Source: SIG480 sp045586595
GTDB taxonomy: Bacteria; Bacillota; Clostridia; Oscillospirales; JAAYXM01
DNA: 64,000 bases
Assembly (NCBI GenBank): GCA_045586595.1
Contig: JAZNAQ010000031.1
Coordinates: 1-64,000 of the forward strand
Direction: 5' to 3'
A program made the position numbers and the translations under genes. The notes beneath the pieces were generated by a model. That model worked only from the letters and a program-made list of their open reading frames with translations, made no database searches and was not told the DNA's origin. This document shows, in pieces, positions 32,693 through 40,971 of the stretch; position 1 is the stretch's first letter; the number at the start of each line of letters is the position of its first letter.

Positions 32693-34135
32693 TTATTCTT
32701 CTATGTTCACGCCGTAGTCCTTTTTCGCGCCGTGCGAGCCAAAAATTTGCCATTTGCCCGCACCGAGCCGCTGCATAATTGCGCGGCGTTCTTCCGCACA
32801 GAGAGCGGGGTCTGTATCCACCGAGGTCATAAGAATTGGTGCATATTTGTTATATTTCGCCTGCTCAGCGGTCATCCCGTGCATGTTTATATAAATATCA
32901 CCTGTAAACGCAATGTGGTGTGTATAGTCAATCAGAACAAGCTCACCCGGAAGGTGACCGCCCTTGCCCTCATATACCTCAAAGTGCATATCCGCAAAGT
33001 CATAAAAACCTATCTGCCACAGAGGCTCAGCCTTCTCTCCCGACACTTTCCATGGCACAGTAATTTTCTCGGGAGAGGTAGTGCGGTATGATGTGAGTAT
33101 CTTACAAATCTGTACATACGGCTTGTGCAACACATTCTGCTCACGCAGGCCATCGCGCTCATCATACTCAAGCGAAAGACATTCTTTTGTCTTTTCGCTT
33201 GCTATAACCTCGTCAAACTCCGAAAGCAGACCGCAGTGGTCAACATCGGCATGGGTTATAAATATACGCTTTTTTCTGACCTCATAGTCCGGCAAAAGCT
33301 TTTTGAATATACTTACCATCTCATCGCGGTAGCACGCATACCCGCTGTCTATAAACAGCAATTCATTCCCGCTGACTATTATAGCGGTGTTGCTCCCGCA
33401 TGGTGGCTCAATAAGAATAATTTCTGTATCTTCCGTCACTCTATGGCGCGTAATACGCGGGTCGAACGCATCGCCGCGGCACAAAGCCAGAAGCTCGGCA
33501 AACTTACTTATGCTGTCAAACGTCCGATACGGCGAGAGCCCCTTTTCATCGAGTGTTTGCATGGCAAGGTTGGCATTTACAAGCAACTCATTTTTGTTCT
33601 CCTCAGAAATATCCATAGCAGAGGCAAGGCTTGATACAAATGAGTTGTAGAATATGCTGTTGTCGTAAACCTTTTCTGCCCGGTTATAATCAATCACTCT
33701 GATTTCACACAAGTTCTCCGCACGAGCAAGGAACTCTGTAATCTTTGCTGAGTCCTCAACAAACAAGCCCATCTTGAAGAGCTGGTAGTCAGTTCCGTTT
33801 TCTTGTGAGCTTATATATGATATATTGAAACTGAACTCGTCGATAAGAGCAAGAACATCAGTTACGCTGCCCGGAACATCACGCAGCCGAAACTCTAAAA
33901 GCACAACGCTCTTTTCATCTGTAATGTTGCGTAAATACCCTATTTCGTTGAGCTGTTTCTCCGCACGCTCAAGCTGTTCACGAGTCCCCTCCGCGTCGAT
34001 AAACAGCGTATGTGAGTCAACCGCCTTGTTATAACTAACACGGGTGATGTTTACGCCGAGAGCCGCAAAGCATCGGCTTGCCTTTAAAAACGCACCGATA
34101 TGGTTTGGCATTGTAGTTACATAGGTCTTTTTCAT
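32693..34135 (-). CDS. tandem-ACT/metallo-beta-lactamase fusion protein
   Basis: A 480-residue cytosolic protein of three parts. Two ACT-like ligand-binding domains occupy residues 3-70 and 77-150; the second begins VLLEFRLRDVPGSVTDVLALI, the amino-acid-sensing form seen in prephenate dehydratase. A helical linker spans 150-225. A metallo-beta-lactamase-fold hydrolase fills 225-480, with THADVDHCG (294-302), GGHLPGEL, the metal aspartate in FTGDIY and a final GSHGAKKD. It is probably a hydrolase whose activity is tuned by an amino acid; the substrate is unknown. It lies 12 bp after the TSCPD gene. Confidence 0.75.
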   Translation of the reverse strand: MKKTYVTTMPNHIGAFLKASRCFAALGVNITRVSYNKAVDSHTLFIDAEGTREQLERAEKQLNEIGYLRNITDEKSVVLLEFRLRDVPGSVTDVLALIDEFSFNISYISSQENGTDYQLFKMGLFVEDSAKITEFLARAENLCEIRVIDYNRAEKVYDNSIFYNSFVSSLASAMDISEENKNELLVNANLAMQTLDEKGLSPYRTFDSISKFAELLALCRGDAFDPRITRHRVTEDTEIILIEPPCGSNTAIIVSGNELLFIDSGYACYRDEMVSIFKKLLPDYEVRKKRIFITHADVDHCGLLSEFDEVIASEKTKECLSLEYDERDGLREQNVLHKPYVQICKILTSYRTTSPEKITVPWKVSGEKAEPLWQIGFYDFADMHFEVYEGKGGHLPGELVLIDYTHHIAFTGDIYINMHGMTAEQAKYNKYAPILMTSVDTDPALCAEERRAIMQRLGAGKWQIFGSHGAKKDYGVNIEE

Positions 34136-34147
34136 AAAAATCGCCTC

Positions 34148-34405
34148 TTATGCGTTTTGTTCGTCATACGCCTTTCTTACTGCCTTTGCAAGCTGGTCTG
34201 CACATGACGTCGGCCTGCCGCCGCAGGTGTTGCCGAGGAGCATTTCTTCTATCTGCGAAACAGTCCAACCGTCAACAAGCTTTGAAATTGCTTTGAGGTT
34301 TCCGTTGCAGCCACCTAAAAATTCGATACCCGAAACAACCTCTCCATCAAGCTCAAACTTAATATTCATTGCACATACATCGCGTGTTTTGTAGATATAT
34401 TCCAT
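34148..34405 (-). CDS. TSCPD-domain small protein (TIGR03905-like)
   Basis: An 85-residue protein with ATG at 34405 after AAAGGAG. Four cysteines (C11, C33, C61, C68) and the ending TSCADQLAKAV match the TSCPD domain, otherwise known at the C-terminus of class II vitamin-B12 ribonucleotide reductases and as free-standing TIGR03905 proteins. It probably binds a metal; the role is unknown. It is transcribed after tRNA-Leu and before the ACT-MBL gene. Confidence 0.85.
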   Translation of the reverse strand: MEYIYKTRDVCAMNIKFELDGEVVSGIEFLGGCNGNLKAISKLVDGWTVSQIEEMLLGNTCGGRPTSCADQLAKAVRKAYDEQNA

Positions 34406-34430
34406 AATCTTTTCTCCTTTTTTGTTTAAG

Positions 34431-34466
34431 CAACACCCCACAACACCATAGGTGTTGCAGGGTGTT
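34431..34466 (-). terminator. hairpin after tRNA-Leu
   Basis: AACACCC and GCAACACC pair with GGTGTTG and GGGTGTT around TATG on the minus strand, directly after the CCA. There is no strong U-tract, so some read-through into the TSCPD gene is plausible. It may also be a processing signal. Confidence 0.6.
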
Positions 34467-34549
34467 TGGTGCGGGCGGTGGGACTTGAACCCACACGTCG
34501 AAGACACTGGCTCCTAAGACCAGCGCGTCTGCCATTCCGCCACGCCCGC
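34467..34549 (-). tRNA. tRNA-Leu (anticodon TAG)
   Basis: On the minus strand the 7-bp acceptor GCGGGCG pairs with CGCCCGC. The D-arm has GGCGGAATGGCAGACGC, the anticodon stem-loop is CTGGT-CTTAGGA-GCCAG (anticodon TAG, reading CUA and other CUN codons), a long class II variable arm TGTCTTCGACG follows, and the T-arm has GGTTCAAGTCC. The CCA is encoded (34469-34467). It lies 7 bp after the stop of recR and is probably co-transcribed. Confidence 0.95.
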
Positions 34550-34556
34550 GAATTTT

Positions 34557-35159
34557 TTATTCCATTGTTCTGCGCCCTTCAAGTGCGCGAGTCAGAGTCA
34601 TTTCATCTGCAAACTCAAGGTGCCCGCCTACGGGTATTCCATATGCAAGGCGGGTACTCTTCACCCCAAAAGGCTTTATGAGACGCGATATGTACATAGC
34701 CGTCGCCTCACCCTCAGTATCAGGGTTAGTCGCCATTATAACCTCTCGCACATCGCCCTTGGCAATGCGCTCAAGAAGCTCTTTTATTCGCACATCATCA
34801 GGCCCTATGCCGTTCATCGGAGATATGCAACCGTGAAGAACGTGATAAAGCCCATTATACTCACGTGTTTTTTCAATAGCCGCGACATCCTTGGGGTCGG
34901 ACACTACGCATACAGTTGTTTTGTCACGCGCCTGATCGGCGCAAAGAGAACAAACCTCGGTATCGGTGAGGTTCTGGCATACACTGCAGAATTTCACCGA
35001 TTTTTTTGCGTTTATAACGGCATTCGCAAAGTCCTGTGCCTCCTTCTCGGGAAGCGAGAGAACAAAGAACGCAAGCCTTTGCGCCGTCTTTCTTCCGACG
35101 CCGGGCAGCTTCTGAAACTGCTCTATCAAGTTTTCGACCGGTGCCGTGAAAAAGCGCAT
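34557..35159 (-). CDS. recR: recombination mediator RecR
   Basis: A 200-residue protein that loads RecA at gaps with RecFO. It has an N-terminal helix-hairpin-helix (LPGVGRKTAQRLAFF, about 18-32), a four-cysteine zinc finger (CSVCQNLTDTEVCSLC, about 58-73), a TOPRIM domain and the C-terminal LAYGIPVGGHLEFADEMTL. It follows ybaB by 23 bp in the classic dnaX-ybaB-recR order. Confidence 0.95.
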   Translation of the reverse strand: MRFFTAPVENLIEQFQKLPGVGRKTAQRLAFFVLSLPEKEAQDFANAVINAKKSVKFCSVCQNLTDTEVCSLCADQARDKTTVCVVSDPKDVAAIEKTREYNGLYHVLHGCISPMNGIGPDDVRIKELLERIAKGDVREVIMATNPDTEGEATAMYISRLIKPFGVKSTRLAYGIPVGGHLEFADEMTLTRALEGRRTME

Positions 35160-35182
35160 GTGATTTATCCTCCGTAAGATTT

Positions 35183-35518
35183 TTAGAACATTCCCGGGAT
35201 ATTCATGCCTCCGGTAATCTTCTTCATCTGCTCACTCGCAGCATTCTCAGCCTGATTCATCGCCTCGCTGATCGCCGCAACGATAAGGTCTTCAAGCATC
35301 TCGACATCGTCCGGGTCAACCGCCTCTGGAGCAATTTTAACTGCAGTAACACGGTTTTTTCCGCTGACCGTTGCCTCAACAACACCGCCACCTGCACTTG
35401 CAGTATATGTCTTTTCTTCAAGCTCTTGCTGCATACGCATCATATCCTGCTGCATCTTCTGAGCTTGTTTAATCATATTCATATTTATTCCGCCGCCAGG
35501 GAATCCGCCTCGTGCCAT
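35183..35518 (-). CDS. ybaB: YbaB/EbfC nucleoid-associated protein
   Basis: A 111-residue DNA-binding dimer. The N-terminus is Gly-rich (MARGGFPGGG), followed by an alpha helix (QKMQQDMMRMQQELEE) and the conserved GGGVVEATVSGKNRVTAVKI strand region. It lies between dnaX and recR as in most Bacillota. Confidence 0.93.
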   Translation of the reverse strand: MARGGFPGGGINMNMIKQAQKMQQDMMRMQQELEEKTYTASAGGGVVEATVSGKNRVTAVKIAPEAVDPDDVEMLEDLIVAAISEAMNQAENAASEQMKKITGGMNIPGMF

Positions 35519-35531
35519 ATCGAATATCTCC

Positions 35532-37154
35532 TCATTTAATCGTTATATCCATATCTTCGGGAATGCCTGCGAGTAACTCGTCAAGCCCGCTTGTCTGGGG
35601 TGCCTCGGCAACTGCCTTTTTGCCCGATGTAATCATTATACCCGGAGCTGACTCACTTGCCGCACCTCTTAGTATATCCATATTTTCGCTCCGTGTCAAC
35701 ATCTGCATTACAAATGCATTATCCGAATAAAGCGAAAGCGTGTTGCCCGAAAGTGTTGCGGTTACGCCTGCAAACAGCGGCAAAACGCCGGGGGAAAGGT
35801 TCTTTTTTGCAACTCCTAAAATTCTGTTCCAGACCTCACGCGCGTCACCTGCGAGAGGTGCCGCCTGCTGCGTTTTTCGAAGAATACTCGGAGAAGCCGG
35901 TTTCTTATCCGTGCTCGGCGATGCATTCACTTCAGGTTTTCTTTCAATCTTTGGGGGCTGGGGTTTCTGCGTCTGCTTTTCTTGCGCAGGCCCTGCGGTG
36001 AACTTGCCGTTTTTTATCTTATCCTCAAGCTCAGATACACGAGAGAATAATGAGTCTACATCGGCGTTGTCCGCGCCCTCACAGAGCCGCACACAACAAA
36101 GCTCTGCATCAATTCTCTTATTTGAGCTTGCAGCTATTGCGCCGGTTGCGTTCTGGAGCGCTTCAATGGCACGGCACAACCGCATATTATCAAATTTATC
36201 AGAAAGAGTTTTAAGCTCACCGTCAGTGTACCTCGCGCTGAGGCGCGGCAGGCTTTCTCCCTCTGCAGTTTTTATTATTAGAACATCGCGGAAAACCTCG
36301 GCAAGCTCTGTCAGCACAGAGGTGAGGTTCTTACCGCTTGTATATATATCGTTTAAGAACGTGAGTGTTTTGCCTAAATCACGCTCGGCAACAGCCAGCG
36401 CCATATCAAATGTTTGCTTTCTGCCGGCGAGCCCTACAACATTTTCAACCGTCTCTGCCGTGACTGTTCCGTCACCTACAGATATACACTGGTCTAAAAG
36501 CGAGAGCGCGTCACGCATAGCCCCATCAGAGAGCGATGCTATGTAGCTCGCCGCATCGTCCGAGAGTTCTGCACCTTCGCTTCTCGATATAAACTGCAGC
36601 CTTTCCGCAATAGCCGATAAGGGTATTCTTTTAAATATAAACCGCTGACAGCGCGAGGCTATTGTCGCGGGCACCTTATGCAGCTCGGTTGTTGCAAGAA
36701 TGAACACAACGTGCTCGGGAGGCTCCTCCATTATCTTAAGAAGCGCATTGAACGCGCTTGTTGAGAACATATGAACCTCGTCGATTATATACACGCGTTT
36801 TTTTACATTTGCAGGCGAGTATATCGCCTCATCTCGCAGGTCACGCACATAATCAACACCGTTATTTGAGGCTGCGTCAATCTCTACAACATCAAGTATC
36901 TCACCGCCCGTAATACCAAGGCACGACGGACATTTGTTGCAAGGGTTGCCGTGAAACGGGTTTTCACAGTTGATTGCCTTTGAGAGAATTTTTGCACAGG
37001 TAGTCTTGCCCGTTCCGCGCGAGCCTGAAAACAAATATGCGTGTGACGTTTTCCCTGTTTCAACCTGTTTTGTGAGCGTGTCGCATACTGCTGACTGCCC
37101 CACAACATCGGCAAAGGACTGTGGACGCCACTTTCGATACAGCGCTTGATACAT
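35532..37154 (-). CDS. dnaX: DNA polymerase III subunit gamma/tau
   Basis: A 540-residue clamp-loader subunit. I chose the ATG at 37154 (MYQALYRKWRPQ), the usual family start, eight bases after AGAGG; an in-frame ATG at 37160 is less likely. Walker A is GSRGTGKT (about 44-51), a four-cysteine zinc module follows (CENPFHGNPCNKCPSC), Walker B is YIIDEVHMFS, then domain III. A proline-rich linker (about 370-420) leads to a tau-specific C-terminal domain. The linker-to-domain region contains an AAAAAAG heptamer in slippery register, described separately. Confidence 0.95.
   Translation of the reverse strand: MYQALYRKWRPQSFADVVGQSAVCDTLTKQVETGKTSHAYLFSGSRGTGKTTCAKILSKAINCENPFHGNPCNKCPSCLGITGGEILDVVEIDAASNNGVDYVRDLRDEAIYSPANVKKRVYIIDEVHMFSTSAFNALLKIMEEPPEHVVFILATTELHKVPATIASRCQRFIFKRIPLSAIAERLQFISRSEGAELSDDAASYIASLSDGAMRDALSLLDQCISVGDGTVTAETVENVVGLAGRKQTFDMALAVAERDLGKTLTFLNDIYTSGKNLTSVLTELAEVFRDVLIIKTAEGESLPRLSARYTDGELKTLSDKFDNMRLCRAIEALQNATGAIAASSNKRIDAELCCVRLCEGADNADVDSLFSRVSELEDKIKNGKFTAGPAQEKQTQKPQPPKIERKPEVNASPSTDKKPASPSILRKTQQAAPLAGDAREVWNRILGVAKKNLSPGVLPLFAGVTATLSGNTLSLYSDNAFVMQMLTRSENMDILRGAASESAPGIMITSGKKAVAEAPQTSGLDELLAGIPEDMDITIK
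35802..35817 (-). promoter_or_regulatory. candidate -1 frameshift site in dnaX
   Basis: On the minus strand AGGAG (35817-35813) is followed after 4 nt by AAAAAAG (35808-35802), read in frame as GCA-AAA-AAG, the same slippery heptamer used in E. coli dnaX. A short CGGC/GCCG hairpin begins about 11 nt further on. Slipping by -1 would add 27 residues and stop, giving about 478 instead of 540 residues. In E. coli the stimulating Shine-Dalgarno is about 10 nt away, so the spacing here is short. Use in vivo is not shown. Confidence 0.4.
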
Positions 37155-37194
37155 GAACATCTACCTCTGCTTAACTATTATTGTTTTGACCCAT

Positions 37195-37474
37195 CGCACG
37201 ACCGCACACCCATACCTCGACAACAGCAACATGTGCGGAATTTATGCAGGCAGCTCAAGGCCGGCACACCCGCGGCACACGAAGTAAACCGCTTAATGCT
37301 GCTCGGTTCCCCGCCTGACATGGTTCACAGCCCTTCGCTGCGCGGGACCGACCTCTCAACACTGCATACATAACCCTGCCACACGCCTCTGCGCCTCAAT
37401 ACAGGAATTCACCCCTGCTATAGCGGATTGCAGGTACAGGGCACCGCTGACTCCCCGGATAGTGCGGTCTTGCG
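37195..37474 (-). ncRNA. ffs: signal recognition particle RNA, large bacterial type
   Basis: On the minus strand, domain IV is clear: GAACCATGTCAGGCGGGGAA, then CCGAGCAGCATTAAG, with the Ffh-binding internal loop and GGAA tetraloop. The 5' part, GCGGTGCCCTGTACCTGCAA followed by TCCGC, matches the Alu domain of Bacillus scRNA. The ends pair: CGCAAGACCGCAC with GTGCGGTCGTGCG. The roughly 280-nt length fits the Bacillota 6S-type SRP RNA; the exact ends are estimated from pairing. It scaffolds Ffh for targeting membrane proteins. It lies between asnA and dnaX; the dnaX neighbourhood is shared with Bacillus. Confidence 0.95.
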
Positions 37475-37497
37475 ACGGGCCAAAACTCTTTTGTTTA

Positions 37498-38508
37498 TTA
37501 TAAAAGCTTTATGCCGTGGTCCTTGCAGATTTCAACATCTGCCTTCGGCCATACGGAGGACTGAACCTCGCCTATATGCGCACAGTCAAGCATGAACATA
37601 CACAGCCTTGACTGGCCAATACCGCCTCCGATTGTGTACGGAAGCTCACCATTTACAAGTGCTTTCTGGAACGGGAGCTCGAGTCTGTCTTCACAGCCCT
37701 CTTCCTTAAGCTGGCGGACAAGTGCCTCTTCGTCAACTCGTATACCCATTGACGATATTTCAAACGCGCAGTCGAGAAGCGGATAGTAAAGCACAATATC
37801 GCCGTTTAAATCCCAGTCGTCATAGTCCGGAGCTCTGCCGTCGTGTTTGCCGCCCGAGCGAAGCTTGCCGCCTATCTGGGTAATAAACACTGCGCCGTGC
37901 TTCTTTGCAATTTCGCGCTCGCGCTCACGAGAAGTAAGCTCGGGGAACATCGCCTCAAGCTCATAAGTCGAGACGAACGTTATTTCATCAGGGAGCTTTT
38001 TCTGTGTGCCGAACTTATCTGCTACCTCACGCTCTGCATCGCGCACAACCTCATATATTTTGCGCACAACCTCATATAAAAATTCTTGTTTGCGGTCTTG
38101 TTTATCAATTACAAGTTCCCAGTCCCACTGGTCTACATAGATGGAGTGAAGGTTATCTGTCATTTCGTCGCGACGGATTGCGTTCATGTCTGTATACAGA
38201 CCTTCTCCAACCGCAAAACCATAGTTTTTAAGTGCCATTCGCTTCCACTTTGCGAGCGAATGGACTATTTCATATACACTGCCTGGCTGTTCAAGCAAAT
38301 CAAACACCACAGGGCGCTCAATTCCGTTTAAGTTATCGTTTAGGCCCATTCCGCTCTTTACAAAAAGCGGTGCGCTTACACGCTCGAGGTTGAGTGCCTT
38401 TGCAAGGCGAGCCTCGAACATATCCTTTATCATTTTAACACCGCGCTCTGTTTCGCGGATTGACATTTTTCTGTTATAGCCTTCGGGCAGTATAAGGCGT
38501 TCTTTCAT
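37498..38508 (-). CDS. asnA: aspartate-ammonia ligase
   Basis: A 336-residue class II aminoacyl-tRNA-synthetase-like enzyme making asparagine from aspartate, ammonia and ATP. It has VSAPLFVKSGMGLNDNLNG (about 44-62), the WKRMAL and SIYVDQWDWE segments and the C-terminal GGGIGQSRLCMFML motif 3. It lies 55 bp after glnA, so ammonia assimilation into glutamine and asparagine is grouped. The SRP RNA begins about 24 bp after its stop. Confidence 0.95.
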   Translation of the reverse strand: MKERLILPEGYNRKMSIRETERGVKMIKDMFEARLAKALNLERVSAPLFVKSGMGLNDNLNGIERPVVFDLLEQPGSVYEIVHSLAKWKRMALKNYGFAVGEGLYTDMNAIRRDEMTDNLHSIYVDQWDWELVIDKQDRKQEFLYEVVRKIYEVVRDAEREVADKFGTQKKLPDEITFVSTYELEAMFPELTSREREREIAKKHGAVFITQIGGKLRSGGKHDGRAPDYDDWDLNGDIVLYYPLLDCAFEISSMGIRVDEEALVRQLKEEGCEDRLELPFQKALVNGELPYTIGGGIGQSRLCMFMLDCAHIGEVQSSVWPKADVEICKDHGIKLL

Positions 38509-38563
38509 AATGAATTACCTCTCAAGGCAACAGGGTTTTACCCCATGCCGTTTCTGTGCAGAA

Positions 38564-39892
38564 TTAGTACTTAATGAGATACCTGTTAACTTCCCATTCA
38601 TGTACGGTGGTGGTATACTCTCTCCATTCGCGGCGTTTTGCTTCTATATACTTCGGTGCGATATGGTCGCCTATTGTTTCCATAAGAAGCTCATCGTTTT
38701 CAAACTCGTCGATGGCCTCGGAAAGGTTTGCGGGAAGCGCGTGGATATTATTCTCGCGAAGCTCACGCTTTGACATTTCGAAGATGTTTGACTCAACAGA
38801 CGGAGGAGGTGTAAGGTTTTTCTTTATTCCGTCAAGGCCCGCAGCGAGAACTGCCGCAAATGCAAGATACGGGTTTGCAGCGGGGTCAGGGTTTCTTATT
38901 TCAATTCGTGTTCCCTCACCCGATGCGCTCGGTACTCGGATGAGCGGGCTTCTGTTCTTTGCCGACCACGCTATGTATATAGGTGCCTCATACCCTGCAA
39001 CAAGGCGTTTGTATGAGTTGACTATCGGATTTGTAACAGCACACATACCGCGTGCATGCTCAATCACACCTGCGATAAAGCAATATGCCTCGCGGCTTAA
39101 ACCAAGCTCATCTGACGGGTCGTAGAATGTGTTTTTGCCGTTTTTGGACAGTGATATATTTATATGCATTCCCGAGCCGCATATTCCGTAAATCGGCTTG
39201 GGCATGAATGTTGCATGGAGACCGTTTTTATGCGCTATCGTCTTTACAAGAAGCTTAAAGGTGATGATGTTGTCAGCCGTTGTGAGAGCTTCACCGTATT
39301 TGAAGTCTATCTCGTGCTGGCTTTCGGCATTCTCGTGGTGAGACGCCTCAATCTCAAAGCCCATTTCCTCGAGATATTTGCACATCTCACGGCGGACATT
39401 CTCGTCTGTATCTACGGGGCCAAGGTCAAAATAGCCTGCGCGGTCATTCCTTATAGCAGTGGGCTTGCCCTGCTCATCTGTCTGGAAGAGAAAGAACTCT
39501 GCCTCTGGCCCGATGTTTACGGTATAGCCCATATCTGCCGCATCCTGCAAAACCTTTTTGAGAACACAGCGCGGGTCACCCATAAACGGATTTCCGTTGG
39601 TGTCATATACATCACAGATAAGGCGAGCAACCTTTCCTCCGTCTTTTATCCACGGGAGAATTATAAATGAATTGAGGTCAGGCCGAAGGTACATATCGGA
39701 CTCTTCAACGCGCACAAAGCCCTCGATTGACGAGCCGTCAAACATACATTTGTTATCGAGCGCGCGGGAGAGCTGTCTGGCTGTAATTGAAATATTTTTC
39801 ATTGTTCCGAAAATATCGGTAAACTGGAGACGGATGAATTTTACATCTTCTTCTTTAACTATTCTTTCAATATCCTCACGCGTATAACCCAT
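38564..39892 (-). CDS. glnA: glutamine synthetase type I
   Basis: A 442-residue GS-I-alpha-sized enzyme making glutamine from glutamate, ammonia and ATP. Signatures: MFDGSSIEGF (about 50-59), GPEAEFFLF, GSGMHINIS and KNRSPLIRVP, followed by RIEIRNPDPAANPYLAF. The length lacks the GS-I-beta insert, and the adenylylation-site tyrosine region is not the beta type, so feedback control is expected. A well-formed promoter and GGAGGT ribosome site precede it; no GlnR-type operator was identified. asnA follows in the same direction. Confidence 0.96.
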   Translation of the reverse strand: MGYTREDIERIVKEEDVKFIRLQFTDIFGTMKNISITARQLSRALDNKCMFDGSSIEGFVRVEESDMYLRPDLNSFIILPWIKDGGKVARLICDVYDTNGNPFMGDPRCVLKKVLQDAADMGYTVNIGPEAEFFLFQTDEQGKPTAIRNDRAGYFDLGPVDTDENVRREMCKYLEEMGFEIEASHHENAESQHEIDFKYGEALTTADNIITFKLLVKTIAHKNGLHATFMPKPIYGICGSGMHINISLSKNGKNTFYDPSDELGLSREAYCFIAGVIEHARGMCAVTNPIVNSYKRLVAGYEAPIYIAWSAKNRSPLIRVPSASGEGTRIEIRNPDPAANPYLAFAAVLAAGLDGIKKNLTPPPSVESNIFEMSKRELRENNIHALPANLSEAIDEFENDELLMETIGDHIAPKYIEAKRREWREYTTTVHEWEVNRYLIKY

Positions 39893-39928
39893 GACTTACC
39901 TCCGTTTTTCTCATTCTAAATATTGTAT

Positions 39929-39957
39929 ATTTTACCATGTATTTATATCTTTTTCAA
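39929..39957 (-). promoter_or_regulatory. sigma-A promoter of glnA-asnA
   Basis: On the minus strand, TTGAAA (39957-39952), a 17-bp spacer and TAAAAT (39934-39929). The -35 begins just after the stop of the radical SAM gene. Confidence 0.78.
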
Positions 39958-39960
39958 CCC

Positions 39961-40971
39961 TTATTTAATGTGGTGAATGACTCTTACGTCTCCGTCGGGT
40001 ATCTCCTCATCACCGTATATCATTACGTTCTCAAAGCCATATTTTTGAGCGATATATTGTTTGTTTTTCTTTTTCTGACCGCTCATTGCCGATACTCGCC
40101 TGATATTTACACCTACAGTTAACTTGCCTCCGCGCATTCCTGCTTTTTCAATTTGTTGCTCGGCAAGATTTAAATATCTCTCCGAACGTGCCATTTCCCC
40201 GAGAGCGGGGTGGTATGCGCCGCAAAGTGCCTCGCCTCCGGACAGGTCATCAGTCGGGTTTAATCCAAACCGGATAACGGGAATATTGTTTTGTTCAAAT
40301 ATACCGAGAAGCTTTCCTCCGAGACGTGCCGCCTCATCAGGCGTAGCAGGCGTATATTTGCCATCACGCCAAAGCTTTTCAAGTGCCGTATCGCGAACAA
40401 CAACGGTAGGATATACCCTTACTCCATCAGGCGAAAGAGCCGCTATTGCCTCGGCTGTCGCGATGTCCTTTTCCTCATCTGAACCAGGAAGATGCGTCAT
40501 CATCTGAAGTATGAGCTTAAACCCGTGTTTTTTTATAAGCTTTACGGCATTTAACGTGTCATTGACTGTGTGCCCTCGCCCGGATTTTTCAAGCACACCG
40601 TCAATCATTGACTGCGTACCGAGTTCTATTGTATCTACACCATACTGTTTGAGTATTGAAAGTCTTTCTTCATCAATGCAGTCAGGCCTGGTCGAGAGGC
40701 GTATTCCGCTTACTTTCCCGCTGTCGATAAACCCTTTTACCGCAGAAAGATATTCTATCATCAATACAGGCTCAATCGCGGTAAAGCTTCCGCCGTAAAA
40801 CGCAACCTGTGGCTTATTATCGCCGGTTTTCCCTAACGCCTCAGCTATAGTTGCCTTTACATCCTCACCGCCGGGTACCGAAGTGCAGCCTGCTATCTTT
40901 TTCTGATTGCAGAACACACAGTCATGCGGGCAACCGACATGCGGTATGAATACAGGAATGATGGACGGCAT
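39961..40971 (-). CDS. Elp3-like radical SAM protein
   Basis: A 336-residue radical SAM enzyme. The [4Fe-4S] motif is CPHDCVFCNQ (C14, C18, C21), followed by VAFYGGSFTAI and LSTRPDCID, as in Elp3/MiaB-like proteins. There is no acetyltransferase domain, so it is not Elp3 itself. In many Clostridia a protein of this type follows rnc. Its start overlaps the stop of rnc (TAATG). The reaction is unknown; a nucleic-acid or tetrapyrrole-linked role is speculative. Confidence 0.8.
   Translation of the reverse strand: MPSIIPVFIPHVGCPHDCVFCNQKKIAGCTSVPGGEDVKATIAEALGKTGDNKPQVAFYGGSFTAIEPVLMIEYLSAVKGFIDSGKVSGIRLSTRPDCIDEERLSILKQYGVDTIELGTQSMIDGVLEKSGRGHTVNDTLNAVKLIKKHGFKLILQMMTHLPGSDEEKDIATAEAIAALSPDGVRVYPTVVVRDTALEKLWRDGKYTPATPDEAARLGGKLLGIFEQNNIPVIRFGLNPTDDLSGGEALCGAYHPALGEMARSERYLNLAEQQIEKAGMRGGKLTVGVNIRRVSAMSGQKKKNKQYIAQKYGFENVMIYGDEEIPDGDVRVIHHIK

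Noticed and set aside
37146..37373. A short plus-strand frame in the gap between asnA and dnaX
   Set aside because: The stretch is the SRP RNA gene on the minus strand.
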